Shown here: positions 11,301 through 19,225 of the stretch, piece by piece | How positions within the stretch are numbered: the first letter of the stretch is position 1 | How the letters are laid out: every line of letters starts with the position of its first letter | Assembly (NCBI RefSeq): GCF_003287735.1 | Contig: NZ_NSCM01000002.1 | Location: 62,001 to 126,000, forward strand | Direction of reading: 5' to 3' | Length of the DNA: 64,000 bases | Source of the DNA: Photorhabdus bodei | GTDB taxonomy: Bacteria; Pseudomonadota; Gammaproteobacteria; Enterobacterales; Enterobacteriaceae | Position numbers and translations under genes: made by a program | Notes under the pieces: generated by a model | What the model saw: the letters and a program-made list of their open reading frames with translations, nothing else | Database searches by the model: none | What the model was told of the DNA's origin: nothing

Positions 11301-13674
11301 TCTTTTCCAGGCCACTAAACTGACTGCCAAAGGTGCGATGGACGTCGCGGCGAAAGGCGGTTATCTGTACGCTCAGGCAATGGAAGAATCTAGCCACTAT
11401 GAGAAAACAGAAACCAAACGTAAGTGGTATGGCAAAAAGAAAACCATTAAACGTACCCGTCATGATGTCACTAATAAAGTCACTGAATTTACTGCGGGTG
11501 GTGATATTAACCTGTTAAGCCGGGATGATAGCACTTACGAAGCCAGTAAAATTGCGACTAATAAAAACGCCAAACTGACCAGCACTCACGGTAAAGTTAA
11601 TTTTAAAGCAGTAAAAAATACCGCTTTTGAACAGACTATTACCTATTCCAAAGGCTTTTATATTAAGCAAAGGGATAAAGGTTATACCGAAACCCAATGG
11701 GTATTACCACAGATTTTCACTGGTGGAAAACTGACAGTGGAAGCAGCCAACGGTGTTAGTGCTGATATTAAAGCTAAAAATGGTCAGTCATTGCAAAATG
11801 TATTAGCCGTATTGGGAAATACGCCAGAAACAGCTTGGTTGAAAGGGCTTCGAGAAAATAAAGATATCCAGTGGAATGTGGTCAAAGACGCTTATGACAG
11901 TTGGGATCACAAGAGCCAGCATTTGAATCCAGTGGTTTCTGCGGTAATTGCGATTGCAGCGGCGGCGGCAACCGCAGGCAGTTCTTTAGCGGCATCTGTT
12001 GCATCTTATGCGGGTAATAGCGTTGCGGGTGGGGCGTTAACTGCGGGAATGTCATCACTGGCGGCACAGGCGGCCGTTGCTATTGTGGATAATCAGGGGG
12101 ACATATCCAAAGCGCTAAAAGTATTAGGTAGCAGTGATGCGGTTAAATCAACCATTACCTCAATGGCGATTGGTGGCGCATTGGCCGGATTTGATTCCTA
12201 CATGGGATGGGATAAAGCGGCTGATGGTACTAAATTAGATCCCACAAAAGCGAAATTACCTCAAATCAACAATGGTGATTGGAACAAAGTCGTCCAACGG
12301 GTCGCTGGTCAATCCATTATTAGTTCCAGTCTGAATACTGCCATTAACGGCGGCAGCTTTAAAGATAATTTGACTACGGCTCTGTTGGCTAATATTGGCA
12401 GCCAGATTAATGCGGAAGGCGCCAGATTGATTGGTGACAACGGCGAGGTATTGGGAATACCGGGTAAAATGTTAAGCCACGCAGTTGTAGCAGGGGTCAG
12501 CGCTGAAATTGGCAGAGGAAATGTTAAAGGCGCAATGGCGGGAGCTTTGGCTGCGGAACTGGCAGGCGTCATGATGGGAGATAATCTCATTAAAGCCGAA
12601 GAGTGGCAGAGAACATCTGAACGGCAGGCGCAAATTGCCCGTGTTTTTGGCGGCTTTGCCGGCGCAGTGTTTACCGGTAAAGCTGATGGCGCTTACAGCG
12701 GAGCAAGCAGTGCAGAAAACACTTTCCGCTATAACTACTTGGCCCATCATCAACGGGAGTTAATGGAAAAAGAGCTTGCCGCCGAGTCCAGTTACCTTAA
12801 AAAAGCGCAGATTTTTGCTAAATGGGGTTTGATTAGTCACACTCAAGATGGCTATCTGGCTGCGGGATTTGTATCCGGTATTCCATCAGAACTCTATGAT
12901 AGTGTGATGGCAATTGTCGGAGCGGTATCTAATCCTTCGGAAGTCATTGAATCGCTTAGAACACTGTTGATTCAGGAGGATATGCCTGGCTTTATCTGGC
13001 AGGCAACAAAGGATAGTTATCTCAAGCAGCTTGATATTGTCAAAGCTGAATATGAAAAAGCGGGTTCTGAGGGGGCCTATAATGCGGGTCTGGAAATAGG
13101 AAAACTGGTTACTGGAATTGCCAGTATGGTCGGTGGTGGCTTTGGTGCAGTCAAAGGGTCTACATCTGCCACATCTAAATTGTCGAAAGTCATCTCAAAA
13201 GATCCGCACCCAACAGTAGACATACGGCATGTATATCGGGTAGAAAAAGATGGTAGTAAAACTCAAATGGAGTGGGGAGGAGATATCTATAAGCAAGGGT
13301 ATCCTTTTGAGGATTTTGTTGCTACGCAGATGCCTAAAGGTACTCGGTTGCCAAAGAATTTCAAGGTATATGATTTTTATGATGAAAAAACAGGTTTGGC
13401 TACTAGTGTAAAAACATTGGATACACGTACTGCTTCAAAAATTAAAAATCCAAAACAACTGTATATTTCCATGAAAGGAAATATTGATGATACCGTTGGT
13501 TTCACTAAAGAAACAAAAGCAGGTGTAACTGTCACTGCTGACATGATATCTAAGCGTGAAGTGAGAATTGCAATACCTAAAACTACCACTCCTGACCAAT
13601 GGGAACAAATCAACCGAGCCATTACTTATGGTGCAGAGAAAAATGTAAGTGTCAAAATTACGGTGGTGAAATAA
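8350..13674 (+). pseudogene. TpsA/CdiA-like filamentous haemagglutinin with C-terminal nuclease-like toxin, interrupted by one in-frame stop
   Basis: The frame is open for 1774 codons except for a single TAA at 9127-9129 (codon 260), just after the segment ANKIRLVAT; the same frame resumes at once with DGVGVN. The N-terminal part has a signal region and the TPS secretion domain with NPNL and NPNGI motifs. The middle carries haemagglutinin-type repeats. The last 100 or so residues contain GYPFEDFV, KVYDFYD and TSVKTLDT, which resemble the PD-(D/E)XK-like CdiA-C tRNase toxin domain (E, D and K residues). A VENN-like AENTFRYN lies before the toxin region. The upstream 259-residue piece could be secreted alone; the rest has no good start until about 9319. 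The stop could also be read through or be a strain-specific lesion. Confidence 0.85.
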
Positions 13675-14180
13675 TGAGTGAGACTTTTAAACGATGGCGG
13701 AATGCCAGATGTGTATTTAATGGTGATTTTTATTCAATAACAAGTTATTCGGGTTATCGTTCACTGAATTTAGACCTTTTAGGGGGTAACCATATGTTAT
13801 CTCCTGATACTTCTGATGAAGAATTAGGTGCTGTGGTTTTTAATGCTCTTTCTAAAAGTCGATTTATTCCTTATGAGAGTCTTGGTGATTTTTTAGATAA
13901 TGAAAAAAGAAAAGAACGATATGATCAGTGGGTTACAGAGATGATGGGATTTCATCGCTATCGCTCAAGACGTCAGTTATTTAAGAAGATGAACAGTTGT
14001 GATATTCGTTTGTTAGATGGTGTCATAACTATTATGCCCTATGGTCATGAGAAACTTGAGCTTTGGACAGGGAAAGGCATTGTAGAATCTGATAATGTCG
14101 TCATTCCGGCAGACAGTTCTCCTGAGGAAGTTGGTGCGGCATTACGATTGGCTTTTTCACGTTGTAGGAGTTATGTTTAA
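13674..14180 (+). CDS. CdiI-type immunity protein, copy 1
   Basis: This 168-residue protein begins MSETFKRWRN at an ATG that overlaps the TpsA/CdiA stop (TAATG). That tight coupling, and the position right after a toxin domain, mark it as the cognate immunity protein that should neutralise the CT toxin in the cytoplasm. It has no signal peptide or membrane span. It shares with copies 2 and 3 the segments FNGDFYS, SKSR, RRQLFKKMNSC and a C-terminal stretch beginning IPADSSPEEVGAALRLA that is almost identical. I believe it belongs to the DUF1436/CdiI family, but this needs a profile search. A frame extending upstream to 13599 is only the overlap with the toxin gene. Confidence 0.78.
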   Translation: MSETFKRWRNARCVFNGDFYSITSYSGYRSLNLDLLGGNHMLSPDTSDEELGAVVFNALSKSRFIPYESLGDFLDNEKRKERYDQWVTEMMGFHRYRSRRQLFKKMNSCDIRLLDGVITIMPYGHEKLELWTGKGIVESDNVVIPADSSPEEVGAALRLAFSRCRSYV

Positions 14181-14343
14181 CTATAAAGTAACTGTTTGTT
14201 TTTGCATTGATTATTCATGATCTTTGATTTAGAGAGTTAATTAAAGCGGACACGTAATAGCTATTATGTGTCCGCTAATTATCTCGAAAAGATTCAAATA
14301 GTTATTAAATGAGCCTGACCGTTAAAATTACAGTGGTGAAATA
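14181..14343 (+). repeat. duplicated spacer carrying a palindrome and a relic of the CdiA 3' end (copy 1)
   Basis: This 163-base spacer is nearly identical to 14845-15007. It holds a 32-bp near-perfect palindrome (14245-14276, arms starting AGCGGACAC) that could terminate transcription. Its last 35 or so bases encode MSLTVKITVVK and a TAA overlapping the next ATG. This copies the C-terminus of the CdiA-like protein (VKITVVK) and the same TAATG junction, so the spacer retains the tip of a lost toxin module. Confidence 0.8.
14245..14276. terminator. palindromic hairpin after immunity copy 1
   Basis: Two 16-base arms (AGCGGACACGTAATAG and CTATTATGTGTCCGCT) pair with a single mismatch. There is no poly-T run after it, so it could be a terminator, an mRNA-processing site or a recombination relic. 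Confidence 0.5.
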
Positions 14344-14844
14344 ATGAATATAGATTTTGATCAAGGACTGAATGCGAGTGCCAAATTTAATGGTGATTTT
14401 TACTCTGTCAAAACTTATTCTGGCTATCGCCTGCTTAAAGCTGATCCTCAAAGTCACGAACATGTTCTATCTCCCGATGTAACTGATAGCCAATTGGGTA
14501 GTGCCGTTTTAGATTCACTTTCTAAAAGTCGGTTGGTCGATCCTGATGATGATTTTTTCGACAACGAAAGGGCAGCTGAACGATATAAAGAGTGGATTGA
14601 GCATTTAATGAAAGTTTACAATTACCGTTCAAAACGTCAACTATTTAAGAAGATGAACAGTTGTAATATTCAGTTGTTAGATGGTGTGATAACTATTAGA
14701 CCTTCTGGTCATGAAAAACTTGAGCTTTGGACAGGGCAGGGTATTGTCGAATCTGATTATGTCATTATTCCAGCAGACAGTTCCCCGGAGGAAGTGGGTG
14801 CCGCATTACGACTGGCTTTTTCTCGTTGTAGAAGTTACGTTTGA
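14344..14844 (+). CDS. CdiI-type immunity protein, copy 2
   Basis: This 166-residue paralogue of the preceding gene begins MNIDFDQGLNASAKFNGDFYS. The C-terminal 60 residues are almost the same as in copy 1, while the N-terminal half has drifted, which suggests selection for a different or altered toxin partner. The ATG overlaps the TAA of a short relic of the CdiA C-terminus, as in copy 1. It probably represents the immunity gene of a former orphan toxin module whose toxin part was deleted. It has no signal peptide; the function as an immunity protein is inferred. Confidence 0.72.
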   Translation: MNIDFDQGLNASAKFNGDFYSVKTYSGYRLLKADPQSHEHVLSPDVTDSQLGSAVLDSLSKSRLVDPDDDFFDNERAAERYKEWIEHLMKVYNYRSKRQLFKKMNSCNIQLLDGVITIRPSGHEKLELWTGQGIVESDYVIIPADSSPEEVGAALRLAFSRCRSYV

Positions 14845-15007
14845 CGATAAGGTAACAGTTTGTTTTTACATTGATTATTCATGATCTTTGATTTAGAGAA
14901 TTAATTAAAGTGGACACGTAATAGCTATTATGTGTCCGCTAATTATCTCGAAAAGATTCAAATAGTTATTAAATGAGCCTTACCGTTAAAATTACAGTGG
15001 TGAAATA
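14845..15007 (+). repeat. duplicated spacer carrying a palindrome and a relic of the CdiA 3' end (copy 2)
   Basis: This is the second copy of the spacer at 14181-14343, the same length with few changes. The palindrome is at 14909-14940 with one further arm mismatch (AGTGGACAC against GTGTCCGCT). The 3' end again encodes MSLTVKITVVK and TAATG. The unit from one immunity start to the next is 670 and then 664 bases. Confidence 0.8.
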
Positions 15008-15514
15008 ATGAGCGCAGATTTTAAACAAGGGTTAAATGTAAGAGTTAAATTTAATGGTGATTTCTATTCAGTACAAACCTATTCAGGCAATGGATTATTG
15101 GGAGCAGATCCTTCAGGAAGTAACTATTTATTACAGCCAATTGTATCTGATCAAGAGTTGGGAAAGGCTGTGCTTGAGGCTTTATCAAAAAGTAGAGTAA
15201 TCCCACTGGATAAGTATGGGGACTATTTTGATCATGATGCAAATGCTGAACAGTATAAAAATTGGATCACCGAGATGATGGGATCTTATGATTACCGTTC
15301 AAAACGGCAGTTATTTAAGAAAATGTTAAGCTGTGGTATCTGTATGCTTGATGGTCAAATAACGATCCGGCCATCCCGCCATGAGAAATTGGAGGGTTGG
15401 TCTGAAGATGGCATTTCTAAAGCTGATTATGTCATTATTCCAGCAGACAGTTCCCCGGAGGAAGTGGGTGCCGCATTACGGCTGGCTTTTTCGCGTTGTA
15501 GGAGTTATGTTTGA
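15008..15514 (+). CDS. CdiI-type immunity protein, copy 3
   Basis: The third tandem paralogue has 168 residues, beginning MSADFKQGLNVRVKFNGDFYS. It keeps RSKRQLFKKM and the almost invariant C-terminal stretch beginning IPADSSPEEVGAALRLA, but differs in the middle (ICMLDGQITIRPSRHEKLEGW). The spacer palindrome of copies 1 and 2 is absent after this gene; a MITE-like element follows instead. The role as immunity protein against a CDI-type toxin is inferred from its neighbours. Confidence 0.72.
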   Translation: MSADFKQGLNVRVKFNGDFYSVQTYSGNGLLGADPSGSNYLLQPIVSDQELGKAVLEALSKSRVIPLDKYGDYFDHDANAEQYKNWITEMMGSYDYRSKRQLFKKMLSCGICMLDGQITIRPSRHEKLEGWSEDGISKADYVIIPADSSPEEVGAALRLAFSRCRSYV

Positions 15515-15529
15515 TTAAAGAACCTAAGA

Positions 15530-15670
15530 GCCTATCTCAATAGGCGTAATTGTTGCAGACAGTTTGAACACGGACAGCGCGGAAAAACCGGAGCGTACAC
15601 GTAGTACGTGAGGATTTTGAGCACTGCCCAGGTTCAAAATGGCAAATAAAATAGCTCTATTGGGATAGGC
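15530..15670. repeat. MITE-like element with 14-bp terminal inverted repeats
   Basis: About 141 bases are bounded by GCCTATCTCAATAG and CTATTGGGATAGGC, which pair with one mismatch. An inner CACGT-AGT-ACGTG palindrome is present and there is no coding capacity. The layout fits a non-autonomous miniature element. I recall similar repeats in Photorhabdus/Xenorhabdus but cannot confirm the family here. It marks the downstream edge of the CDI locus. Confidence 0.65.
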
Positions 15671-15903
15671 AGTAAGTTTTATTTCGTAACTGATCATAGC
15701 GATATCCATTATATAAAATCATCAGTAAACAGAATATATGGCATTGTTCTGTTAAGAATAAATCTTATGAATAGTAAAACTGTTTTAGTTGATAAAAATG
15801 GTAATAAAAAGAAGTTAATAAAGTCTTTTAAGTCATTTATTAACTTCCGATATTTTTAATGAGCTCATATATATTTGGTTTTTATTTTCCTCTAAAAACT
15901 AAT

Positions 15904-16738
15904 TTATTCATTTTTATATTGTAAATAATTATTAATTCTATAGTCTTTTAATACTTGGTCTATTACCCAACTGGTTCGTGAGCCTGATTCTCCTGTTGAT
16001 GGGCAAAATCCTTTTCCTTGTAATTCATTAATTATTGTATTAATCAATGGCATTTCTATATGCTTTGGATTATCAATATTAAATTGGTGTAATTTATTAT
16101 TTTCGTCATAATATGAAATGGCTGAATTTCCAAATGTAGAGAAAGATATTTTTCCTTTAGTACCAATTATTTCAACATTATCTCCTCTAGAGTTCGACAC
16201 AAAATTCCATATACCCACACCTTGAATATTATTTTCAAACATAAATGACATTGATACACAATCTTCAGCGGGATAAGCATTCCCTTGTGAATTTGCATGT
16301 CCTTTGACAGAAATAATCTTTCCCAAAAGAAAGTCTAATATATCAAGAGTATGACATACTAAATCAACAAATAACCCACCACCGGAAATTTCTGGATTAA
16401 CAACCCAAGGTAAATGATGAGGATCTTGGTAACATTTCTCTATCTCTCTATAAAGTATACAGTTTACTATCCTTGGTGTTCCTATCGCGCCTGACTCAAT
16501 TAATTCTTTGATCTTTAAAAATCTTGGCAATGCTCTTCTGTAATAAGCTACAAATAAGGGAACATTTTGGGATTTACAAGTCGCGATCATCTCATTACAT
16601 TCTTCGAATGTTAATGCCATAGGTTTTTCTACATATATTGCTTTACCAGCTTTACCTGATTTAGCCGCTGATTTCTTTCCAACTCTTTGCTAATGGATTT
16701 TGATTGAATGCAATTAGCTCTCTTTCTATCCCACATGC
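15904..16738 (-). pseudogene. Gfo/Idh/MocA-family oxidoreductase, N-terminally truncated
   Basis: The open part (238 residues from an internal ATG at 16620, frame continuing to 16689) contains YVEKPMALTFEEC, the end of the NAD-binding domain, followed by the substrate domain (GGGLFVDLVCHTLDILDFLLG). The Rossmann fold with its GxGxxG motif, about 100 residues, is missing. A short shifted-frame piece at about 16670-16738 (ELIAFNQNPLAKSW) may be a relic of that domain. Such enzymes usually oxidise or reduce sugars, often in surface polysaccharide pathways. It ends where a GC-rich toxin-antitoxin pair begins, so it is probably dead. Confidence 0.75.
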
Positions 16739-16749
16739 TTGCAGCTATG

Positions 16750-16776
16750 ATTGCAATAATATATATTGATTGCAAT
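16750..16776 (+). promoter_or_regulatory. paired ATTGCAAT palindromes, probable operator of the toxin-antitoxin pair
   Basis: Two copies of the self-complementary octamer ATTGCAAT start 19 bases apart, at 16750-16757 and 16769-16776, with AT-rich promoter-like sequence between them. They lie 26 to 52 bases before the antitoxin start. Ribbon-helix-helix antitoxins usually bind such paired sites to repress their own operon; binding here is an inference. Confidence 0.5.
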
Positions 16777-16801
16777 GCATGCTAAATGAGGAAATGAATC
16801 T

Positions 16802-17041
16802 ATGCCATCCATTACTGTCAGAAATGTACCGGACGAAGTGCATCGTGCCTTGCGGGTACGCGCAGCCACACATGGCCGTAGTGCTGAGGCCGAAATCCGG
16901 TTTATTCTGGAAAACGCCGTACAACCGGAGGGGCGCATCAAGCTGGGTTCCTTGCTGGCAAAAATCGGCCGAGAGGCGGAGGGCGTCGATCTTGAGATCG
17001 AGCGTGATAAGACACCTGCCGAGCCGATGAGTTTTGAATGA
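16802..17041 (+). CDS. ribbon-helix-helix antitoxin of VapB/FitA/StbC type
   Basis: This 79-residue protein begins MPSITVRNVPDEVHRALRVR, a beta strand followed by helices as in Arc/MetJ-type (FitA-like) DNA-binding domains. The C-terminal tail, rich in charged residues (EIERDKTPAEPMSFE), should wrap the toxin. The start has a good GAGGAA ribosome site. It overlaps the downstream PIN-domain toxin by four bases (ATGA), the usual order antitoxin then toxin. The region is visibly richer in G and C than its surroundings, which points to recent transfer. Confidence 0.88.
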   Translation: MPSITVRNVPDEVHRALRVRAATHGRSAEAEIRFILENAVQPEGRIKLGSLLAKIGREAEGVDLEIERDKTPAEPMSFE

Positions 17042-17457
17042 TACTGCTAGATACGAACGTGGTTTCCGAGCCACTGCGGCTCAGCGGCCACCCCGCTGTG
17101 GTTGCCTGGATAGATGAACAGAATGTCGAGACGCTTTACTTGGCAGCGATCAGCTTGGCTGAGCTTCGCTTTGGGGTTGCAGCGCTGTCCAATGGTAAGC
17201 GCAAAGATACCCTGCATAGAAACCTAGAACGGAGTGTTGTTCCTTTATTTACCGGTCGTATCTTGCCATTCGATGCGGCCGCTTCGGAAGCTTATGCCGA
17301 GATCATGGCGCGAGCGAAGAGCGAGGGGAAAGCCATTGGGAAGGCTGACGGGTATATTGCGGCTATTGCAGCGGCGAATGGGCTGATTGTTGCAACCCGC
17401 GACACATCACCTTTTGAAGCTGCCGGGCTTACTGTTATCAACCCTTGGAAGGGCTAA
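17038..17457 (+). CDS. PIN-domain ribonuclease toxin of VapC/FitB type
   Basis: This 139-residue PIN-domain protein is a metal-dependent RNase toxin, inactive while bound by the upstream antitoxin. The acidic residues expected at the active site are visible: D5 (ILLDTN), E42 (SLAELRFG), D104 (GKADGYIAAIA) and D122 (ATRDTSPF). It appears complete, ending INPWKG. The cellular target (a tRNA or other RNA) cannot be told from sequence. The pair is separated from yfaE by two ERIC repeats. Confidence 0.9.
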   Translation: MILLDTNVVSEPLRLSGHPAVVAWIDEQNVETLYLAAISLAELRFGVAALSNGKRKDTLHRNLERSVVPLFTGRILPFDAAASEAYAEIMARAKSEGKAIGKADGYIAAIAAANGLIVATRDTSPFEAAGLTVINPWKG

Positions 17458-17464
17458 TAACAAC

Positions 17465-17591
17465 TATACCCGTCATCTTTCAAGTTGCCTCTTTGTTGGC
17501 TGCACTCGCTCACCCCGGTCACATAGTTCTCTATGCTCCCGGGGATTCACTCCCTTGCCGCCGCGATGCATCTTGAAATCAATAGGGTATA
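17465..17591. repeat. ERIC element (127 bp), first of a tandem pair
   Basis: The repeat runs from TATACCCGTC to AATAGGGTATA, exactly 127 bases, with the ERIC-type centre CACTCGCTCACCCCGGTCAC and CTCCCGGGG. The outer ends are inverted repeats. It shares its final TA with the next copy. Confidence 0.9.
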
Positions 17592-17716
17592 TACCCGTCA
17601 TCTTTCAAGTTGCCTCTTTGTTGGCTGCACTCGCTCACCCCGGTCACATCGTTATCTATGCTCCCGGGGATTCACTCCCTTGCCGTCGCGATGCATCTTG
17701 AAATCCATAGGGTATA
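17590..17716. repeat. ERIC element (127 bp), second of a tandem pair
   Basis: This second 127-base copy lies in the same orientation and begins on the last two bases (TA) of the first. It differs at a handful of positions, for example ATCGTTATCT in place of ATAGTTCTCT. The shared dinucleotide is what insertion of one element into the TA end of another would leave. Confidence 0.9.
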
Positions 17717-17816
17717 TGTTATTACTTATGGGCTTACGTTCTTGGTGCGTGTAATAATGAGCAAATAATCATTATTATCTGCATTATCTGCCCACCATGA
17801 AGACTAATTTTAATTG

Positions 17817-18083
17817 TTAAAGCTCAATCTCAATATCACTAAGCGGATGACAGCAGCAGGGTAAAATTTCGCCGTCATTAACAAAAGCCAGAGGTTTGCG
17901 TCGATAGCCGACTTTGCCTTTTATCAATTTGACACGACAGGAACCGCAATAACCTTCGCGGCATTGGTATTCAGCTTGAACTCTACCTTGTTCCAATGCC
18001 TCTAGCAGACTGTTATGCAGTTCGGGAGAGCTGTAGATATGATAACCCTGCATACCATGCAGGGTTACTTTATAGCTTGTCAT
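17817..18083 (-). CDS. yfaE: 2Fe-2S ferredoxin-like protein for NrdB cofactor maintenance
   Basis: YfaE is a small ferredoxin that supplies electrons to maintain the diferric tyrosyl-radical cofactor of NrdB. The 88-residue protein has the ligand cysteines in CREGYCGSC and a later C in EILPCCCHPLSD. Its ATG overlaps the nrdB stop by a single base, so the three genes nrdA, nrdB and yfaE form one leftward operon as in E. coli. Confidence 0.92.
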   Translation of the reverse strand: MTSYKVTLHGMQGYHIYSSPELHNSLLEALEQGRVQAEYQCREGYCGSCRVKLIKGKVGYRRKPLAFVNDGEILPCCCHPLSDIEIEL

Positions 18084-19213
18084 CAGAGTTCAAAATCACT
18101 CAGGTCGTCAGGGTTAACTTCAGCATCAATCTGACCAACCAGATATGAACTGACTTCAACTTCCTGTGGTGCTACCTGAACGTTATCAGACACCAGCCAG
18201 GCGTTAATCCACGGAATCGGGTTAGAGCGCGTTTCAAATGGCAGTTTCAACCCGACAGCCTGCATGCGGATGTTAGTAATGTACTCAACATATTGACACA
18301 GAATATCTTTGTTCAAGCCAATCATGGAACCTTCGCTGAACAGGTAATCTGCCCACTCTTTTTCTTGTTCCGCCGCCTGAACGAACAGGTCATAGCACTG
18401 TTGTTCACACTCTTTGGCAATTTCTGCCATTTCCGGGTCGTCCTGACCGGAGCGCAACAGATTCAGCATATGTTGTGTGCCGGTCAGATGTAGTGCTTCG
18501 TCGCGAGCGATCAATTTGATGATTTTCGCGTTACCTTCCATCAATTCGCGTTCAGCAAAGGCAAATGAACAGGCAAAACTGACGTAAAAGCGGATCGCTT
18601 CCAGCGCGTTAACGCTCATCAGGCACAGATACAGTTGCTTTTTCAGTTCACGCAGACTTACCGTGATGGTTTTACCGGCAATCTGATGTGTTCCTTCACC
18701 AAATAGTTGGTAGTGATTAGTCATCTCAATCAGATCATCGTAATAAGCGGAAATATCTTTCGCCCGTTTCAGAATCTCTTCGTTGGTGACAATATCATCA
18801 AACACAACCGCCGGATCGTTAACGATATTCCTGATGATGTGAGTGTAAGAACGTGAATGAATCGTTTCAGAAAAAGACCAAGTTTCAACCCAGGTTTCCA
18901 GCTCAGGGATGGAGATCAAGGGCAGAAAAGCCACGTTCGGGCTGCGGCCCTGAATAGAGTCCAGCAGCGTTTGATATTTTAAGTTACTGATAAAAATATG
19001 CTTTTCATGGTCCGGTAGCGCATTGTAATCAATGCGATCGCGAGACACATCGACTTCTTCCGGGCGCCAGAAGAAAGAGAGCTGTTTTTCGATCAATTTC
19101 TCGAAAATCGGATACTTTTGTTGGTCATAACGGGCTACGTTTACTGGCTGACCAAAAAACATTGGTTCCTGTAACTGATCGTTTTTGACTTGTGAAAAAG
19201 TGGTATAGGCCAT
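18083..19213 (-). CDS. nrdB: class Ia ribonucleotide reductase, beta subunit
   Basis: NrdB (376 residues) houses the diiron centre and the tyrosyl radical that starts ribonucleotide reduction. Sequence around [17 protein letters not shown] contains the radical Tyr (E. coli Y122 counted without Met) and an iron-ligand Glu and His; later ligands lie in [12 protein letters not shown]. The C-terminus ([10 protein letters not shown]) is the tail that docks on NrdA. It follows nrdA by 12 bases and overlaps yfaE by one. It is essentially colinear with the E. coli protein as I recall it. Confidence 0.97.
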   Translation of the reverse strand: MAYTTFSQVKNDQLQEPMFFGQPVNVARYDQQKYPIFEKLIEKQLSFFWRPEEVDVSRDRIDYNALPDHEKHIFISNLKYQTLLDSIQGRSPNVAFLPLISIPELETWVETWSFSETIHSRSYTHIIRNIVNDPAVVFDDIVTNEEILKRAKDISAYYDDLIEMTNHYQLFGEGTHQIAGKTITVSLRELKKQLYLCLMSVNALEAIRFYVSFACSFAFAERELMEGNAKIIKLIARDEALHLTGTQHMLNLLRSGQDDPEMAEIAKECEQQCYDLFVQAAEQEKEWADYLFSEGSMIGLNKDILCQYVEYITNIRMQAVGLKLPFETRSNPIPWINAWLVSDNVQVAPQEVEVSSYLVGQIDAEVNPDDLSDFEL

Positions 19214-19225
19214 AACTTCCTCAAA

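Noticed and set aside
15767..15859. A 30-codon Lys-rich frame MNSKTVLVDKNGNKKK after the MITE-like element
   Set aside because: There is no clear ribosome site and no recognisable motif in an AT-rich gap; too weak to list.
16726..17074. Frames antisense to the antitoxin gene (71 to 109 codons)
   Set aside because: They are shadows of the GC-rich toxin-antitoxin pair, which has good starts, overlap and motifs on the plus strand.
17387..17754. Overlapping frames of about 73 to 104 codons across the two ERICs
   Set aside because: They are six-frame artefacts of the tandem repeat, with duplicated peptide segments and no ribosome sites.
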